Assembly: GCF_001636295.1 (NCBI RefSeq)
Contig: NZ_CP014209.1
Coordinates: 2,170,001 to 2,234,000, forward strand
DNA length: 64,000 nt
Direction of reading: 5' to 3'
From: Isoptericola dokdonensis DS-3
GTDB lineage: Bacteria > Actinomycetota > Actinomycetes > Actinomycetales > Cellulomonadaceae
The notes under the pieces were generated by a model. That model was given only the letters and a program-made list of their open reading frames with translations, searched no databases and was not told the origin of the DNA. A program made the translations under genes and the position numbers. Of the stretch, positions 34,206-45,014 are shown piece by piece (within the stretch, counting starts at the first letter, position 1; each line of letters begins with the position of its first letter).

Positions 34206-35189
34206 TCAGGCGAGCGGCGCGCCGGTGATCCGCTCGTACGCGTCCAGGTAGCGATCGCGCGTGCGCAGCACGACGTCGGCGGGCAGCGCCGGGGGCGGTG
34301 TGTCACCCGCACGGTCCCAGCCGGAGGCCGGTGACGTCAGCCAGTCGCGGACGTACTGCTTGTCGAAGCTGGCCTGCGCGCGGCCCGGCTCCCAGTCGTC
34401 GGCCGGCCAGAACCGGGACGAGTCGGGGGTGAGGACCTCGTCGCCCAGGACGATACGGCGTTCGCCCGTGACGGCGTCGGTGACGGTGCCGAACTCCAGC
34501 TTGGTGTCCGCGAGGATCACGCCGCGTTCACGGGCGACCTGCTCGGCCCGGCCGTACACGGCCAGGGTGAGGTCGCGCAGCGCGGCGGCGTCGGCGCCCC
34601 CGACGCGGCGGGCGACCTCCTCGAACGTCACGTTCTCGTCGTGCTCGCCCACCTCCGCCTTGGTGGCCGGGGTGAAGGTCGGCTCGGGCAGCCGCGATCC
34701 GTCCACGAGGCCGTCCGGGAGCGGGATGCCGGTGACCTCGCCATTCTGGCGGTACTCCGCCAGGCCCGACCCGGTGAGGTAGCCCCGCACCACGCACTCG
34801 ACGGGGAACATGTCGAGGCGCCGGCAGATCATCGCGCGGCCCGCCACGACGTCGGGCACGAAGCCGTCGCCCGGCTCCGCGCTGGCCTCCGTCGACACGA
34901 CGTGGTTGTCCACGAGGTCGGCGAGCTGTTCGAACCACCACAGGCTGAGCTGGGTCAGCACCACGCCCTTGTCCGGGATGCCGGGGCTCAGCACGTGGTC
35001 GTAGGCGGAGACCCTGTCCGACGCGACCACCAGGACGACGTCGCCCAGGGGGTGCACGCCGCCGAGCGCCGGGAGGTCCGGCGCGTACAGGTCGCGGACC
35101 TTGCCCGAGTAGACGTGCGTCCACCCCGGCAGGTCGAGCGGGCCGCCGGCGAAGGCGTCGGGCAGGTCGTCGATGCGCGCGTCGGTCAC
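34206..35189 (-). CDS. purC: phosphoribosylaminoimidazole-succinocarboxamide synthase
   Basis: This 327-residue SAICAR synthetase joins aspartate to CAIR with ATP, the eighth step of purine synthesis. [12 protein letters not shown] is the glycine-rich ATP-binding start. [17 protein letters not shown] and LADTKLEFG carry the family signatures, and [17 protein letters not shown] is the C-terminal motif. It starts with GTG 35189. The purD stop lies 19 bp upstream on the same strand, so the two form an operon, and a perfect hairpin follows the purC stop. Confidence 0.95.
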   Translation of the reverse strand: MTDARIDDLPDAFAGGPLDLPGWTHVYSGKVRDLYAPDLPALGGVHPLGDVVLVVASDRVSAYDHVLSPGIPDKGVVLTQLSLWWFEQLADLVDNHVVSTEASAEPGDGFVPDVVAGRAMICRRLDMFPVECVVRGYLTGSGLAEYRQNGEVTGIPLPDGLVDGSRLPEPTFTPATKAEVGEHDENVTFEEVARRVGGADAAALRDLTLAVYGRAEQVARERGVILADTKLEFGTVTDAVTGERRIVLGDEVLTPDSSRFWPADDWEPGRAQASFDKQYVRDWLTSPASGWDRAGDTPPPALPADVVLRTRDRYLDAYERITGAPLA

Positions 35190-35208
35190 GGCGCCCAGTC
35201 TCTCACCG

Positions 35209-36504
<1,296 letters not shown>

Positions 36505-36512
36505 GGGGCCCA

Positions 36513-36518
36513 AGTCTA
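36513..36518 (-). promoter_or_regulatory. -10 element of the purD promoter
   Basis: TAGACT on the minus strand stands eight bases before the GTG at 36504. This suggests a leaderless or almost leaderless purDC transcript. Confidence 0.45.
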
Positions 36519-36587
36519 GGCGGGGTCCGCGCCGGGCTGCGCGGACCACGGTCGGTGCACCCACGGCCGGGCCCTGCCGCCACCCGG

Positions 36588-37049
36588 TCAGGGCTGCGGC
36601 AGGCGCGCCATCCCGTAGACACGCTCCGCGCGCACGCGCAGCACCTGGCGCCCTTCGGCCACCATCGTCGCGCGGAACTCCTCCCAGTCGGGGTGCTCCC
36701 GGCCGGCCGCGGCGCGGTACGTGTCGACCAGCTCGTCGGCCGCCGCGTCGTGCGGGTCGGCGGCGACGTCGCTCAGCTCGGCGGTGCCGTCGAGCACCGC
36801 GTAGCTCCAGAAGTCGGGGGCGCTGACGTGCAGCGAGACCCGGGGGTCGCGGGCGGCGTTGCGGGTCTTGGCGCGATCCGCCGTGACGGACACGCGCGCC
36901 GTGCGGGTCGCGGCGTCCCAGGCGTACAGCACGTTGGACAGCTGGGGTCGTCCCGCCCGGCGCAGGGTCGCCAGGACCCCCTTGTTCCCGCCCGCCACGA
37001 GGTCGAGGAGGGCCTGCTCGTCGTCGGGGGCCTTCGCGTTCGTCGTCAT
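36588..37049 (-). CDS. PPOX-class F420-dependent oxidoreductase
   Basis: This 153-residue split-beta-barrel flavin/deazaflavin protein has the family features GGNKGVLATLRRAGRPQLSNVLYAWD, the strand ARVSVTADRAKTRNAARDPRVSLHV and a C-terminal RVRAERVYGMA. The combination matches the F420-binding subgroup of the pyridoxamine-phosphate-oxidase-like family rather than PdxH. The substrate is unknown. It is preceded on the same strand by a substrate-binding-domain gene and followed by purD, from which it is separated by 83 bp containing a promoter. Confidence 0.85.
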   Translation of the reverse strand: MTTNAKAPDDEQALLDLVAGGNKGVLATLRRAGRPQLSNVLYAWDAATRTARVSVTADRAKTRNAARDPRVSLHVSAPDFWSYAVLDGTAELSDVAADPHDAAADELVDTYRAAAGREHPDWEEFRATMVAEGRQVLRVRAERVYGMARLPQP

Positions 37050-37068
37050 GCGGGGACAACCGCCCCGG

Positions 37069-37797
37069 TCAGGAGGGTGTTCCCGGCACGGTCGCGTCCT
37101 GGCCGGAGCGGGCGAGCGCGTCGGTGACGAAACCGCCGTCGCGCAGGGCCATCACCGTCTCCCGCAACCACGCGACCGACTCCGGGGTGCGGTCGCGCCC
37201 CGTGGCGACGGCCTGGCGGATCTCCGTGAACCGCGGCTCGACGACGCGCAGCCCGGAGCGCTGCGCGACCCACCGCTCGACAGGCTGGCGGATCCCCGCC
37301 GCCACGTCGAGCCCTTCGGCCTCGAACACGGCCGTGCCCTCGACGCCGCGGACCACGCCGGCGTGGCGCAGCGTGCGGGTCAGGTAGAGGTCGTAGGCGG
37401 AGCCCTCCTTGACCCCGACGCGCACGCCGGGGGCGTCGACGTCGTCCGCGACCCGCACGGTCGACGTCTCGGGGACCGCGAACACGCCCTCGATCAGGAC
37501 GTACGGCGCGGTGAACGCGACGTCGGCGGCGCGGGCGGGCTCCACCGCGAGGAACCCGACGTCGGCGCGTCCCTCGACCACCGCCGCGAACGACAGCCGG
37601 GCGGCGTCGACGCACTCGAACGCCACCCGCACGCCGAGCAGACGGGCGAGCTCCCGTGCGAGGTCCACGGTGACCCCGCGCGGATCGTCCGGCGTGCCCT
37701 GCGCGAGCACGGGGTTGCCGAGGTTGACCACCGCACGCAGCACTCCCGCCGGGGCGAGCGCGGCGACGACGTCGGGACCGGGCTCCAGGTCGACCAT
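37069..37797 (-). CDS. periplasmic-binding-fold (SBP_bac_3-like) protein without signal peptide
   Basis: This 242-residue type II solute-binding fold shows VVNLGNPVLAQG, RGVTVDLARELARLLGVRVAFECV, ADVGFLAVEPARAADVAFTAPY and VRVGVKEGSAYDLYLTRTL, as in amino-acid-binding SBP_bac_3 proteins. It has no signal peptide or lipobox at either possible start, so it should be cytosolic, which is unusual for this fold. A TACACT -10 seven bases before ATG 37797 supports that leaderless start over the GTG six codons upstream. No transporter genes lie nearby. It might be a cytosolic ligand sensor or a divergent enzyme. Confidence 0.75.
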   Translation of the reverse strand: MVDLEPGPDVVAALAPAGVLRAVVNLGNPVLAQGTPDDPRGVTVDLARELARLLGVRVAFECVDAARLSFAAVVEGRADVGFLAVEPARAADVAFTAPYVLIEGVFAVPETSTVRVADDVDAPGVRVGVKEGSAYDLYLTRTLRHAGVVRGVEGTAVFEAEGLDVAAGIRQPVERWVAQRSGLRVVEPRFTEIRQAVATGRDRTPESVAWLRETVMALRDGGFVTDALARSGQDATVPGTPS

Positions 37798-37804
37798 GCC
37801 CGCG

Positions 37805-37810
37805 AGTGTA
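37805..37810 (-). promoter_or_regulatory. -10 element deciding the start of the binding-protein gene
   Basis: TACACT on the minus strand lies seven bases before ATG 37797. It overlaps the alternative GTG start, which argues against the longer form. Confidence 0.5.
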
Positions 37811-37827
37811 GACACCCCGGAGACGGG

Positions 37828-37886
37828 TCGAGCGTCTCTGAAAGTCCCGTTCCGCGGGGAGGAAGGGAACTTTCAGAGACGCTCGA
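37828..37886. terminator. long perfect hairpin downstream of purA
   Basis: The 18-bp arms TCGAGCGTCTCTGAAAGT (37828-37845) and ACTTTCAGAGACGCTCGA (37869-37886) are perfect complements around a 23-base, partly pairing loop. It lies 30 bp beyond the purA stop and before the binding-protein gene. Termination of purA is the simplest reading. The AT-richer stem is unlike the other terminators here, so a palindromic repeat element is also possible. Confidence 0.7.
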
Positions 37887-37916
37887 GGACGGGCCCGTGG
37901 ACCGGACCGCGCACGG

Positions 37917-39212
37917 TCAGGAGCGCGAGTGGATCAGGTCGTTGATGCCGATGATCTCGTCGCGGCGCGGGCCGACGCCGACGGCCGAGATGCGGCAGCC
38001 GGAGACGTCCTCCAGCGCGTCGAGGTAGGCGCGGGCGTTCGCGGGCAGCTCCTCCAGCGTGCGGCAGCCGGAGATGTCCTCCCACCAGCCGGGGAACTCC
38101 TCGTAGATCGGCTTCGCGTGGTGGAACGCCGACTGGTCGTCCGGCATCTCGTCGTAGCGGGTGCCGTCGACGTCGTAGGCGACGCAGACGGGGACCTTCT
38201 CCATGCCGGTGAGCACGTCGAGCTTGGTGACGACGAGGTCGGTGAGGCCGTTGACGCGGGCCGAGTAGCGGGCGATGACGGAGTCGTACCAGCCGCAGCG
38301 CCGGGCGCGGCCGGTGGTGACGCCGTACTCGCCGCCCGTCTTGAGGAGGTACTCGCCGTTCGCGTCGAACAGCTCCGTGGGGAACGGGCCCTCGCCGACA
38401 CGCGTCGTGTACGCCTTGATGACGCCGATGACGGAGTCGATGCGGGTCGGGCCGACGCCCGAGCCGGTGACGGCGCCGCCGGCCGTCGCGTTCGACGAGG
38501 TGACGAACGGGTACGTGCCGTGGTCGACGTCGAGCATGGTCGCCTGGCCGCCCTCGAACAGGACGTTCTTGTTCGCGTCCAGCGCCTGGTTGAGCACCAG
38601 GCCGGTGTCCGCGACCATCGGCCTGAGCCGCTCGGCGTGCGCGAGGAGCTCCTCGACGACCTCGTCGACCTCGACCGCGCGCCGGTTGTAGACCTTCACC
38701 AGCAGGTGGTTCTTCTGGTCGAGCGATCCCTCGACCTTCTCCGCGAGGATCTTCGGGTCGAACAGGTCCGCGATGCGCAGGCCCACCCGGTTGATCTTGT
38801 CGGCGTACGCCGGGCCGATGCCCCGGCCCGTCGTCCCGATGCGGCGCTTGCCGAGGAAGCGCTCGGTGACCTTGTCGAGCGTGCGGTGGTAGCTGGTGAT
38901 CACGTGCGCGCCGGACGACACGAGCAGCTTCGAGGTGTCGACGCCGCGCTCGTTCAGCGCGTCCAGCTCCTCGTACAGCACCTCGATGTCGACGACCACG
39001 CCGTTGGCGATGACCGGCGTGACGCCCGGGGAGAGGATGCCCGACGGCAGCAGGTGCAGGGCGTACTTCTCGTCGCCGATGACGACCGTGTGCCCGGCGT
39101 TGTTGCCGCCGTTGAACTTGACGACGTAGTCCACCCGGTCGCCCAGGAGGTCCGTCGCCTTGCCCTTGCCCTCATCGCCCCACTGGGCACCGACGAGCAC
39201 CACCGCTGGCAT
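37917..39212 (-). CDS. purA: adenylosuccinate synthetase
   Basis: This 431-residue GTP-dependent enzyme joins IMP and aspartate on the way to AMP. The P-loop-like start [42 protein letters not shown] and [12 protein letters not shown] are signatures of the family. The Asp and Lys of the WGDEGKGK loop and the His in NAGHT are the catalytic set. It starts at ATG 39212. The upstream 99 bp before the STAS gene stop hold its promoter. A long hairpin follows the stop. The gene has the normal length. Confidence 0.96.
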   Translation of the reverse strand: MPAVVLVGAQWGDEGKGKATDLLGDRVDYVVKFNGGNNAGHTVVIGDEKYALHLLPSGILSPGVTPVIANGVVVDIEVLYEELDALNERGVDTSKLLVSSGAHVITSYHRTLDKVTERFLGKRRIGTTGRGIGPAYADKINRVGLRIADLFDPKILAEKVEGSLDQKNHLLVKVYNRRAVEVDEVVEELLAHAERLRPMVADTGLVLNQALDANKNVLFEGGQATMLDVDHGTYPFVTSSNATAGGAVTGSGVGPTRIDSVIGVIKAYTTRVGEGPFPTELFDANGEYLLKTGGEYGVTTGRARRCGWYDSVIARYSARVNGLTDLVVTKLDVLTGMEKVPVCVAYDVDGTRYDEMPDDQSAFHHAKPIYEEFPGWWEDISGCRTLEELPANARAYLDALEDVSGCRISAVGVGPRRDEIIGINDLIHSRS

Positions 39213-39311
39213 GGGATCCACTCTCCTCGTGGTTCGGAAGGGCACCGGCGGTCCGGCCGGGCCCCGCCAGAGTTTACCCGTCCATGACCTGGACGGGGTG
39301 TGACGACCGGC

Positions 39312-39689
39312 TCAGGCGGGTCGCGGGCGCTGCGGCAGGGTGATCGGCGTCGCCCCCGACGAGGGAGCCGTCTGCTCGCAGCGGTGGTCGGCGTCGACCC
39401 GGAACAGGTCGAGCGCGCCGCACACCTCCAGCACGAACAGGTCCCGCTCGTCCGCGCCGCGCAGCACCGTGGCGCCTCCGCGCTTGCGGCCGGAGTCGGC
39501 GAGCGAGATGAGGAAGGCCGCTCCGGTGGAGTCCATGAAGGTCACCCGGCACATGTCGATCACCAGCAGCTGCCGGCGCAGGCCGACCACGCGCGCCGTG
39601 ATCTCCGGGAACTGCTCCCGTTCGGCGAGATCCAGGTCCCCCGCGATCACGAGCGTCGTCGTCGTGGAGGACGTCGCGATCTCGATCAT
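39312..39689 (-). CDS. STAS-domain anti-sigma factor antagonist
   Basis: This 125-residue STAS protein resembles SpoIIAA/RsbV. It begins IEIATSSTTTTLVIAGDLDL, and the phosphorylatable serine is S54 in VTFMDSTGAAFL. Antagonists of this type bind an anti-sigma kinase when dephosphorylated and so free the sigma factor. The C-terminal 30 residues after HRCEQTAP are extra and look disordered. A SpoIIE phosphatase gene and a second STAS gene lie 0.6-3.3 kb away and are likely partners. A TAGGCT -10 six bases before the ATG suggests a leaderless message. Confidence 0.85.
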   Translation of the reverse strand: MIEIATSSTTTTLVIAGDLDLAEREQFPEITARVVGLRRQLLVIDMCRVTFMDSTGAAFLISLADSGRKRGGATVLRGADERDLFVLEVCGALDLFRVDADHRCEQTAPSSGATPITLPQRPRPA

Positions 39690-39695
39690 GCGCCG

Positions 39696-39701
39696 AGCCT
39701 A
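39696..39701 (-). promoter_or_regulatory. -10 element of a leaderless STAS-gene promoter
   Basis: TAGGCT on the minus strand stands six bases before the ATG at 39689. Confidence 0.5.
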
Positions 39702-39782
39702 CCCGCGCGCGGCCCGGTCCGCGCCGGGCGGGCCGTCCCGCTGCGATGGTCGGTGCGCGCACGCTGCTGCGAGGATGGGCGC

Positions 39783-40226
39783 ATGACGTCTTCCGGTCCT
39801 GTGGACAACCTGCTCCCCGGCCCCGCGCCGACCCTCCTGCCCGACGACCACGCCGTGGTCCGCGAGGCGATCTCCGCGGGCGACGAACCGGCCCGCCTGG
39901 CCGCCGACCACCCCGCGGCGAGCCTCGCGTGGGCGGTGCTGGCCGAGCAGACCCTCGACGGCGGGGACGACGTCGTGCACGCCGTCACGGCGTACGCGTA
40001 CGCCCGCACCGGCTACCACCGCGGCCTGGACGCGCTGCGCCGTGCCGGGTGGCGCGGCCAGGGCCCGGTGCCGGCGACCCACGAGCCCAACCAGGGGTTC
40101 CTGCGCGCCCTGCTGGCGCTGTCCGAGGCCGCCGCGCGCATCGGTGAGGACGACGAGGCGGAGCGCTGCGCCCGGTTCCTCGTCGACTCCGGCGCCACCC
40201 TCGACGAGGTCCGCGCCCTGCGCTGA
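39783..40226 (+). CDS. DUF3151 family protein
   Basis: This 147-residue soluble protein of unknown function belongs to an actinobacterial family (DUF3151) usually found close to purA and fba, as here. Recognisable parts are LLPDDHAVVREAISAG, HPAASLAWAVLAEQTL and the absolutely typical YAYARTGYHRGLDALRRAGWRGQGPVPATHEPN segment. The last part looks like a short helical repeat. No catalytic residues can be inferred. A GAGGAT element six bases upstream of the ATG hints at a leaderless start. Confidence 0.85.
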   Translation: MTSSGPVDNLLPGPAPTLLPDDHAVVREAISAGDEPARLAADHPAASLAWAVLAEQTLDGGDDVVHAVTAYAYARTGYHRGLDALRRAGWRGQGPVPATHEPNQGFLRALLALSEAAARIGEDDEAERCARFLVDSGATLDEVRALR

Positions 40227-40259
40227 CCCGATACCGGCCGGGACCGCGGCGAGGGGCTC

Positions 40260-42446
40260 TCAGCCCTCCGCGGTCTCGCCCGGTGCCGGGACGGGACGCA
40301 GCTTCGCCCACACGAGCTTGCCGGACCCGGCGGGGCGCCAGCCCCAGTCGGCCAGCCGCTCGACGATCTGCATGCCGAACCCGCCGAGCCGGTTCGGGTG
40401 CCCGTCGGTCGCGACCGGCGGCGCGGGGTTGGCGTCCTCGACCTCGATGCGCAGCCCGTCGCCCGTGTCGAACAGGCGCAGGGCGATGTTCCCCCAGCCG
40501 TGCAGCACGCCGTTCGCGACCAGCTCGGACACGACCAGCTCGGCGGCGGCCGAGTCGGGCAGCCCCCACGCCTGGCAGGTCCGCAGCACCGCGTGCCGCG
40601 CCCGGCCGATGGACGCGGGCTCGCTCGGCAGCAGCCAGCGGCGCGAGCGCGGGCTCAGGGCCGTCACCCGGGCGTCCGCCTCCGGGTCCGGCACCCGCAC
40701 CACGACGATCGCGACGTCGTCCTCCGGGGCGTCCGCGAGCCGCGACAGCAGCTCCTCCCCCACGCCGGCCGCGTCCCGGGCGGTGATCCGCGCGGACATC
40801 TCGACCAGGGCGTCGAGGCCGACCTTGAGGGAGCGGTCGCGCCGCTCGATCAGCCCGTCCGTGTAGAACAGCAGCACGTCACCGCGGTGCAGCACCTCGC
40901 GGGCGGTGGTGCGGACGTCCCCGCCGAACCCGACGAGCATGCCGCTCGACGCCGTCAGTGAACGCACCTCGCCGTCGCGCAGCAGCAGCGGCGGCAGGTG
41001 CCCGGCCCGCGTGTACTCCAGGAACCAGGTGTCGTCCTCGGCGACGTGGTGCAGCGCCGCGTACACCAGCGACGCGGGGCGTGGCACCCGCATGCCGGCG
41101 ACCAGCTGGTCGACGCGGTGCAGCACGATCCCCGGCGTGGTGAGCTCGAAGGCGTAGGCGCGCACCACGGACCGGAGCTGGCCCATCGCGGCCGCCGCCT
41201 CGACGTCGTGCCCGACGACGTCGCCGATGACGAGCCCGACGGTCCCCTCGGTGATCTGCAGGACGTCGTACCAGTCGCCGCCCACCTGGGCGTGCTCGGC
41301 GTTGGGCGCGTAGTAGGTCCACACGTCCAGGCCCGACACCTCGGCCTGCTCAGGGAGCATCGCGCGCTGCAGCGCCTCCGCGAGCCGGTGCTCGCGCGCG
41401 TAGAGCCGCGCGTTGTCCACGGCGGTGCCGGCGCGGCGGGCCACGACCTCGATCACGGTGTACAGGTGCTCCGGCTCCGCCGCGCCGCCGAACGGGCCGC
41501 CGGACCCCGACGTCCACGTCACGAGGATGCCGAGGACGCGGCGTCGGCCGGCCACCGCGTGCACGACCGCCACCCGTGGAATCGCTCCCGTCTCGTCGAC
41601 GACGCGGCGCAGCAGGTCGCGGCGCAACCAGCCCGAGGCGGACATCGGCGGGTAGTCCCGCTGCAGGTCCAGGTGCACGGGCCCGTCCACGACCCCGTCG
41701 AGGAGGTCCTGCACCCGGTCCGTCCCCGCGGACGCGGGGGCGGACGCCGCCGTCGGCGCGTCCTCCAGGTGGTCGCCCTGCCAGCGGTCCGGCACGTACC
41801 GCGCGTGCCGGCGCCCGCGTCCCGACGGCGGGGACGCGACGTCGACGCCCTCGGCGAAGACGAGGCCGTCGTCGTTGAGGTAGAAGCCCGCCCAGGGCAC
41901 CAGCGAGCGCAGCAGGTCGGCGATGTCCCGCAGCGCGAACGGGTACTCCAGGTCCCCGAGCAGCTCGGTGGTCTGCGCGATGAGGTCGAGGTCGGCACGC
42001 TGGCGCCGCTCCACCTCCAGCGAGGCGAGCTGTGCGGCCTGCTGGTCCACGTACTCGGACACGTCCGTGGTCACCCCGACCCAGACGTGCGCCTCCCCGT
42101 CGTGGGACGGCAGCGGCGTCACGTCGACCTGGAGCCACGTCGTGCCGCCGTCGCGGCGGCGCGTGCTGACGATGCGCCGCATGGGGCGCCCGGCGCGCAG
42201 GTCGTTCTGGGCGGCGGCCCGGTTGGGGTCGTCCTCGACCAGGGCCAGCAGGGCGTGCGGGCCCAGCAGCCCGAGGTCGGTGACGCCGACCCCGCCGAGC
42301 TGCACGAAGGCCTCGTTGACCCACAGCACCGGCATGCCCTCGTCCCACGACCCCGTGATGAAGGCCGGCACCGTCGTCACCGTGAGGGCGGACGCGAGCT
42401 GCGAGCCCGTGACCGGCATCGACGGCAGGGCGGGCAAATCGGTCAT
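40260..42446 (-). CDS. SpoIIE-type PP2C phosphatase with PAS, GAF and ATPase domains
   Basis: This 728-residue multidomain signalling protein reads in order: a PAS domain (about 15-135, ending WLQVDVTPLP and VWVGVTTDVSE), a GAF-like domain (about 150-360), and a SpoIIE PP2C phosphatase (about 375-590, with QVGGDWYDVL, IGDVVGHDVEAAA and LLFYTDGLIERRD). The C-terminal HATPase_c domain has ELVVSELVANGVLHG and GGFGMQIVERLADWG. It can thus both dephosphorylate a STAS antagonist and carry the anti-sigma kinase, as in one-protein partner-switching modules. It starts at ATG 42446 after GGAGGGG. It is divergent from a STAS gene, its probable substrate. No membrane segment is seen. Confidence 0.9.
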   Translation of the reverse strand: MTDLPALPSMPVTGSQLASALTVTTVPAFITGSWDEGMPVLWVNEAFVQLGGVGVTDLGLLGPHALLALVEDDPNRAAAQNDLRAGRPMRRIVSTRRRDGGTTWLQVDVTPLPSHDGEAHVWVGVTTDVSEYVDQQAAQLASLEVERRQRADLDLIAQTTELLGDLEYPFALRDIADLLRSLVPWAGFYLNDDGLVFAEGVDVASPPSGRGRRHARYVPDRWQGDHLEDAPTAASAPASAGTDRVQDLLDGVVDGPVHLDLQRDYPPMSASGWLRRDLLRRVVDETGAIPRVAVVHAVAGRRRVLGILVTWTSGSGGPFGGAAEPEHLYTVIEVVARRAGTAVDNARLYAREHRLAEALQRAMLPEQAEVSGLDVWTYYAPNAEHAQVGGDWYDVLQITEGTVGLVIGDVVGHDVEAAAAMGQLRSVVRAYAFELTTPGIVLHRVDQLVAGMRVPRPASLVYAALHHVAEDDTWFLEYTRAGHLPPLLLRDGEVRSLTASSGMLVGFGGDVRTTAREVLHRGDVLLFYTDGLIERRDRSLKVGLDALVEMSARITARDAAGVGEELLSRLADAPEDDVAIVVVRVPDPEADARVTALSPRSRRWLLPSEPASIGRARHAVLRTCQAWGLPDSAAAELVVSELVANGVLHGWGNIALRLFDTGDGLRIEVEDANPAPPVATDGHPNRLGGFGMQIVERLADWGWRPAGSGKLVWAKLRPVPAPGETAEG

Positions 42447-42560
42447 ACCCCTCCGTCCGGATCGCTGTGTCGGCCAGGTTCGTGCATTCGCACCACATTC
42501 AACCGTAGATTGGTGTCCGCCGAGACCCGAGGTGAGCGACCAGCTCGAGGAAGGAGCACC

Positions 42561-42977
42561 GTGCAGGACGGATCGAACGCGGCGCCACGCAACCCCGTCG
42601 CCGGAGCGGACGGTGCCCCGCCCGCGATCGGCGACCCCGCCAGCATCCACGTGATCGTCGGGACGTCCCGCGCGCGGGTTGTGCTGTCCGGCGAGATCGA
42701 CGCCGACGTCAGCGCCGAGCTCGGGGACGCGATCTCCGACGCCGAGGCGTCCGGGCTGCCCGTCGAGATCGACGCGCACCACGTGACGTTCATGGACTCC
42801 TCGGGCGTCGCCTTCCTCGCCCGGCTGGCCACCCGCAGCCCGCACAAGGTGCGGGTGCTGCGCGCCCCGCCCACGGTCCGGTTCCTGCTCGACGTGACCC
42901 GCATCGGCGAGCTCCTGGAGATCGTCGACGAGGATCCCGGCATCGACCTCGACGTGACCTCCAACGCCCCGAACTGA
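42561..42977 (+). CDS. STAS-domain anti-sigma factor antagonist
   Basis: The 138-residue protein has a disordered N-terminal 30 residues and then a STAS fold. IHVIVGTSRARVVLSGEIDADVS is the first strand set, and S80 in VTFMDSSGVAFLARL is the likely phosphorylation site. RVLRAPPTVRFLLDVTRIGELLEI is the C-terminal part. GAGGAAGGAG precedes the GTG at 42561. It is divergent from the SpoIIE/HATPase protein with 114 bp between the start codons. A shared regulatory region and a phosphatase-substrate relation are therefore likely. The second STAS gene at 39.3-39.7 kb may compete for the same phosphatase. Confidence 0.87.
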   Translation: MQDGSNAAPRNPVAGADGAPPAIGDPASIHVIVGTSRARVVLSGEIDADVSAELGDAISDAEASGLPVEIDAHHVTFMDSSGVAFLARLATRSPHKVRVLRAPPTVRFLLDVTRIGELLEIVDEDPGIDLDVTSNAPN

Positions 42978-43005
42978 TCCGCCGCCCGCCAGGGCGCGGT
43001 GCGCG

Positions 43006-43041
43006 AAGGCCCCCGGGACCTCAGGGTCCCGGGGGCCTTCA
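43006..43041. terminator. hairpin terminator between the STAS gene and fba
   Basis: A perfect 16-bp stem, 43006-43021 with 43026-43041, has the loop TCAG. Flanking GCGCGGT and ACCGCGC (42995-43001 and 43042-43048) can extend the stem. It sits between convergent genes and should be bidirectional. Confidence 0.82.
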
Positions 43042-43097
43042 CCGCGCGGTGGCGCCCACCGGCGCACGAGGCGCCGGCGAGCGCCGGTGCGAGGTCG

Positions 43098-44117
<1,020 letters not shown>

Positions 44118-44333
44118 CTGCGGTACTCCAATGAAGGGGCGTACGAGGGATGCAGCGGGCGCAGTGTCGCCCGAGCGGCGGCGGGTGCCGTGCTGGGCGG
44201 GCGGGCACGGGGCCCACATGCACACGGATTTTCTCACGAACGGGTTGTGGCCGTCACATCGCGTCGACCCTGTGAGACGCGCCCGGGCGACGGCCGCTCG
44301 CCGCGGCGGCCCCGCGCGCCCCGGCGTCGCAGG

Positions 44334-45014
44334 TCAGAGGTGCTGCAGCGCCCAGGAGTGCATCGCGATCGCCGCGGCCGCCCCCGCGTTGAGCGACCGC
44401 GTGGACCCGTGCTGGGTGATGTGGACGACGACGTCGCTCACGGCCTGCGCCTGCGGGGTGAGACCGCTCGACTCCTGCCCGAACAGCAGCACGCAGCGGG
44501 CGGGCAGGGCCCGCCCCTCCAGCGGCACCGACCCCGGCACGTTGTCCACCCCCACGACCGTCAGCGGGCCGTCCGGCGCGCCCACCGCCCAGGCGGCCAG
44601 CGCGTCGGCGTCGGCGTGGTGGTGCACGTGGAGGTAGCGGTCGGTCACCATCGCGCCCCGCCGGTTCCAGCGGCGGCGTCCCACGACGTGCACCCCGGCG
44701 GCGTTGAACGCGTTGGCGGTGCGCACCACGGACCCGATGTTGAGGTCGTGCGCCCAGTTCTCGACCGCGACGTGCAGCGCCGAGGTCGGCGGCCGGCGGG
44801 CGTCCAGGTCGGCCACCACCGCCTCGACCGTCCAGTAGCGGTAGGGGTCGACGACGTTGCGTCGGTCGCCGTGCGCGAGCAGCTCGGGGTCGTAGCGGGG
44901 GTCCGGGGAGCCGTCGGGCAGCCGCGGCCACTGCGCCTCGCCGCCCGGCCACGGTCCGACGCCGACCTCCGGCGCGGGCCCCCCGAGATCCTGGTCCGGC
45001 GCGGTGTCAGACAT
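44334..45014 (-). CDS. SpoU/TrmH-family RNA methyltransferase
   Basis: This 226-residue SPOUT methyltransferase probably 2'-O-methylates tRNA or rRNA with SAM. The three knot motifs are visible: ENWAHDLNIGSVVRTANAF, CVLLFGQESSGL and HGSTRSLNAGAAAAIAMHSW. The N-terminal extension (about 1-60) is rich in Pro/Gly/Asp and lacks a known RNA-binding domain. The ATG lies 8 bp inside the end of the preceding DUF368 gene, so the two overlap and are coupled. The exact RNA target cannot be told from the sequence. Confidence 0.87.
   Translation of the reverse strand: MSDTAPDQDLGGPAPEVGVGPWPGGEAQWPRLPDGSPDPRYDPELLAHGDRRNVVDPYRYWTVEAVVADLDARRPPTSALHVAVENWAHDLNIGSVVRTANAFNAAGVHVVGRRRWNRRGAMVTDRYLHVHHHADADALAAWAVGAPDGPLTVVGVDNVPGSVPLEGRALPARCVLLFGQESSGLTPQAQAVSDVVVHITQHGSTRSLNAGAAAAIAMHSWALQHL

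Noticed and set aside
44118..44333. A regulatory RNA in the fba leader
   Set aside because: The 216-bp region shows no convincing nested stems or known riboswitch landmarks.
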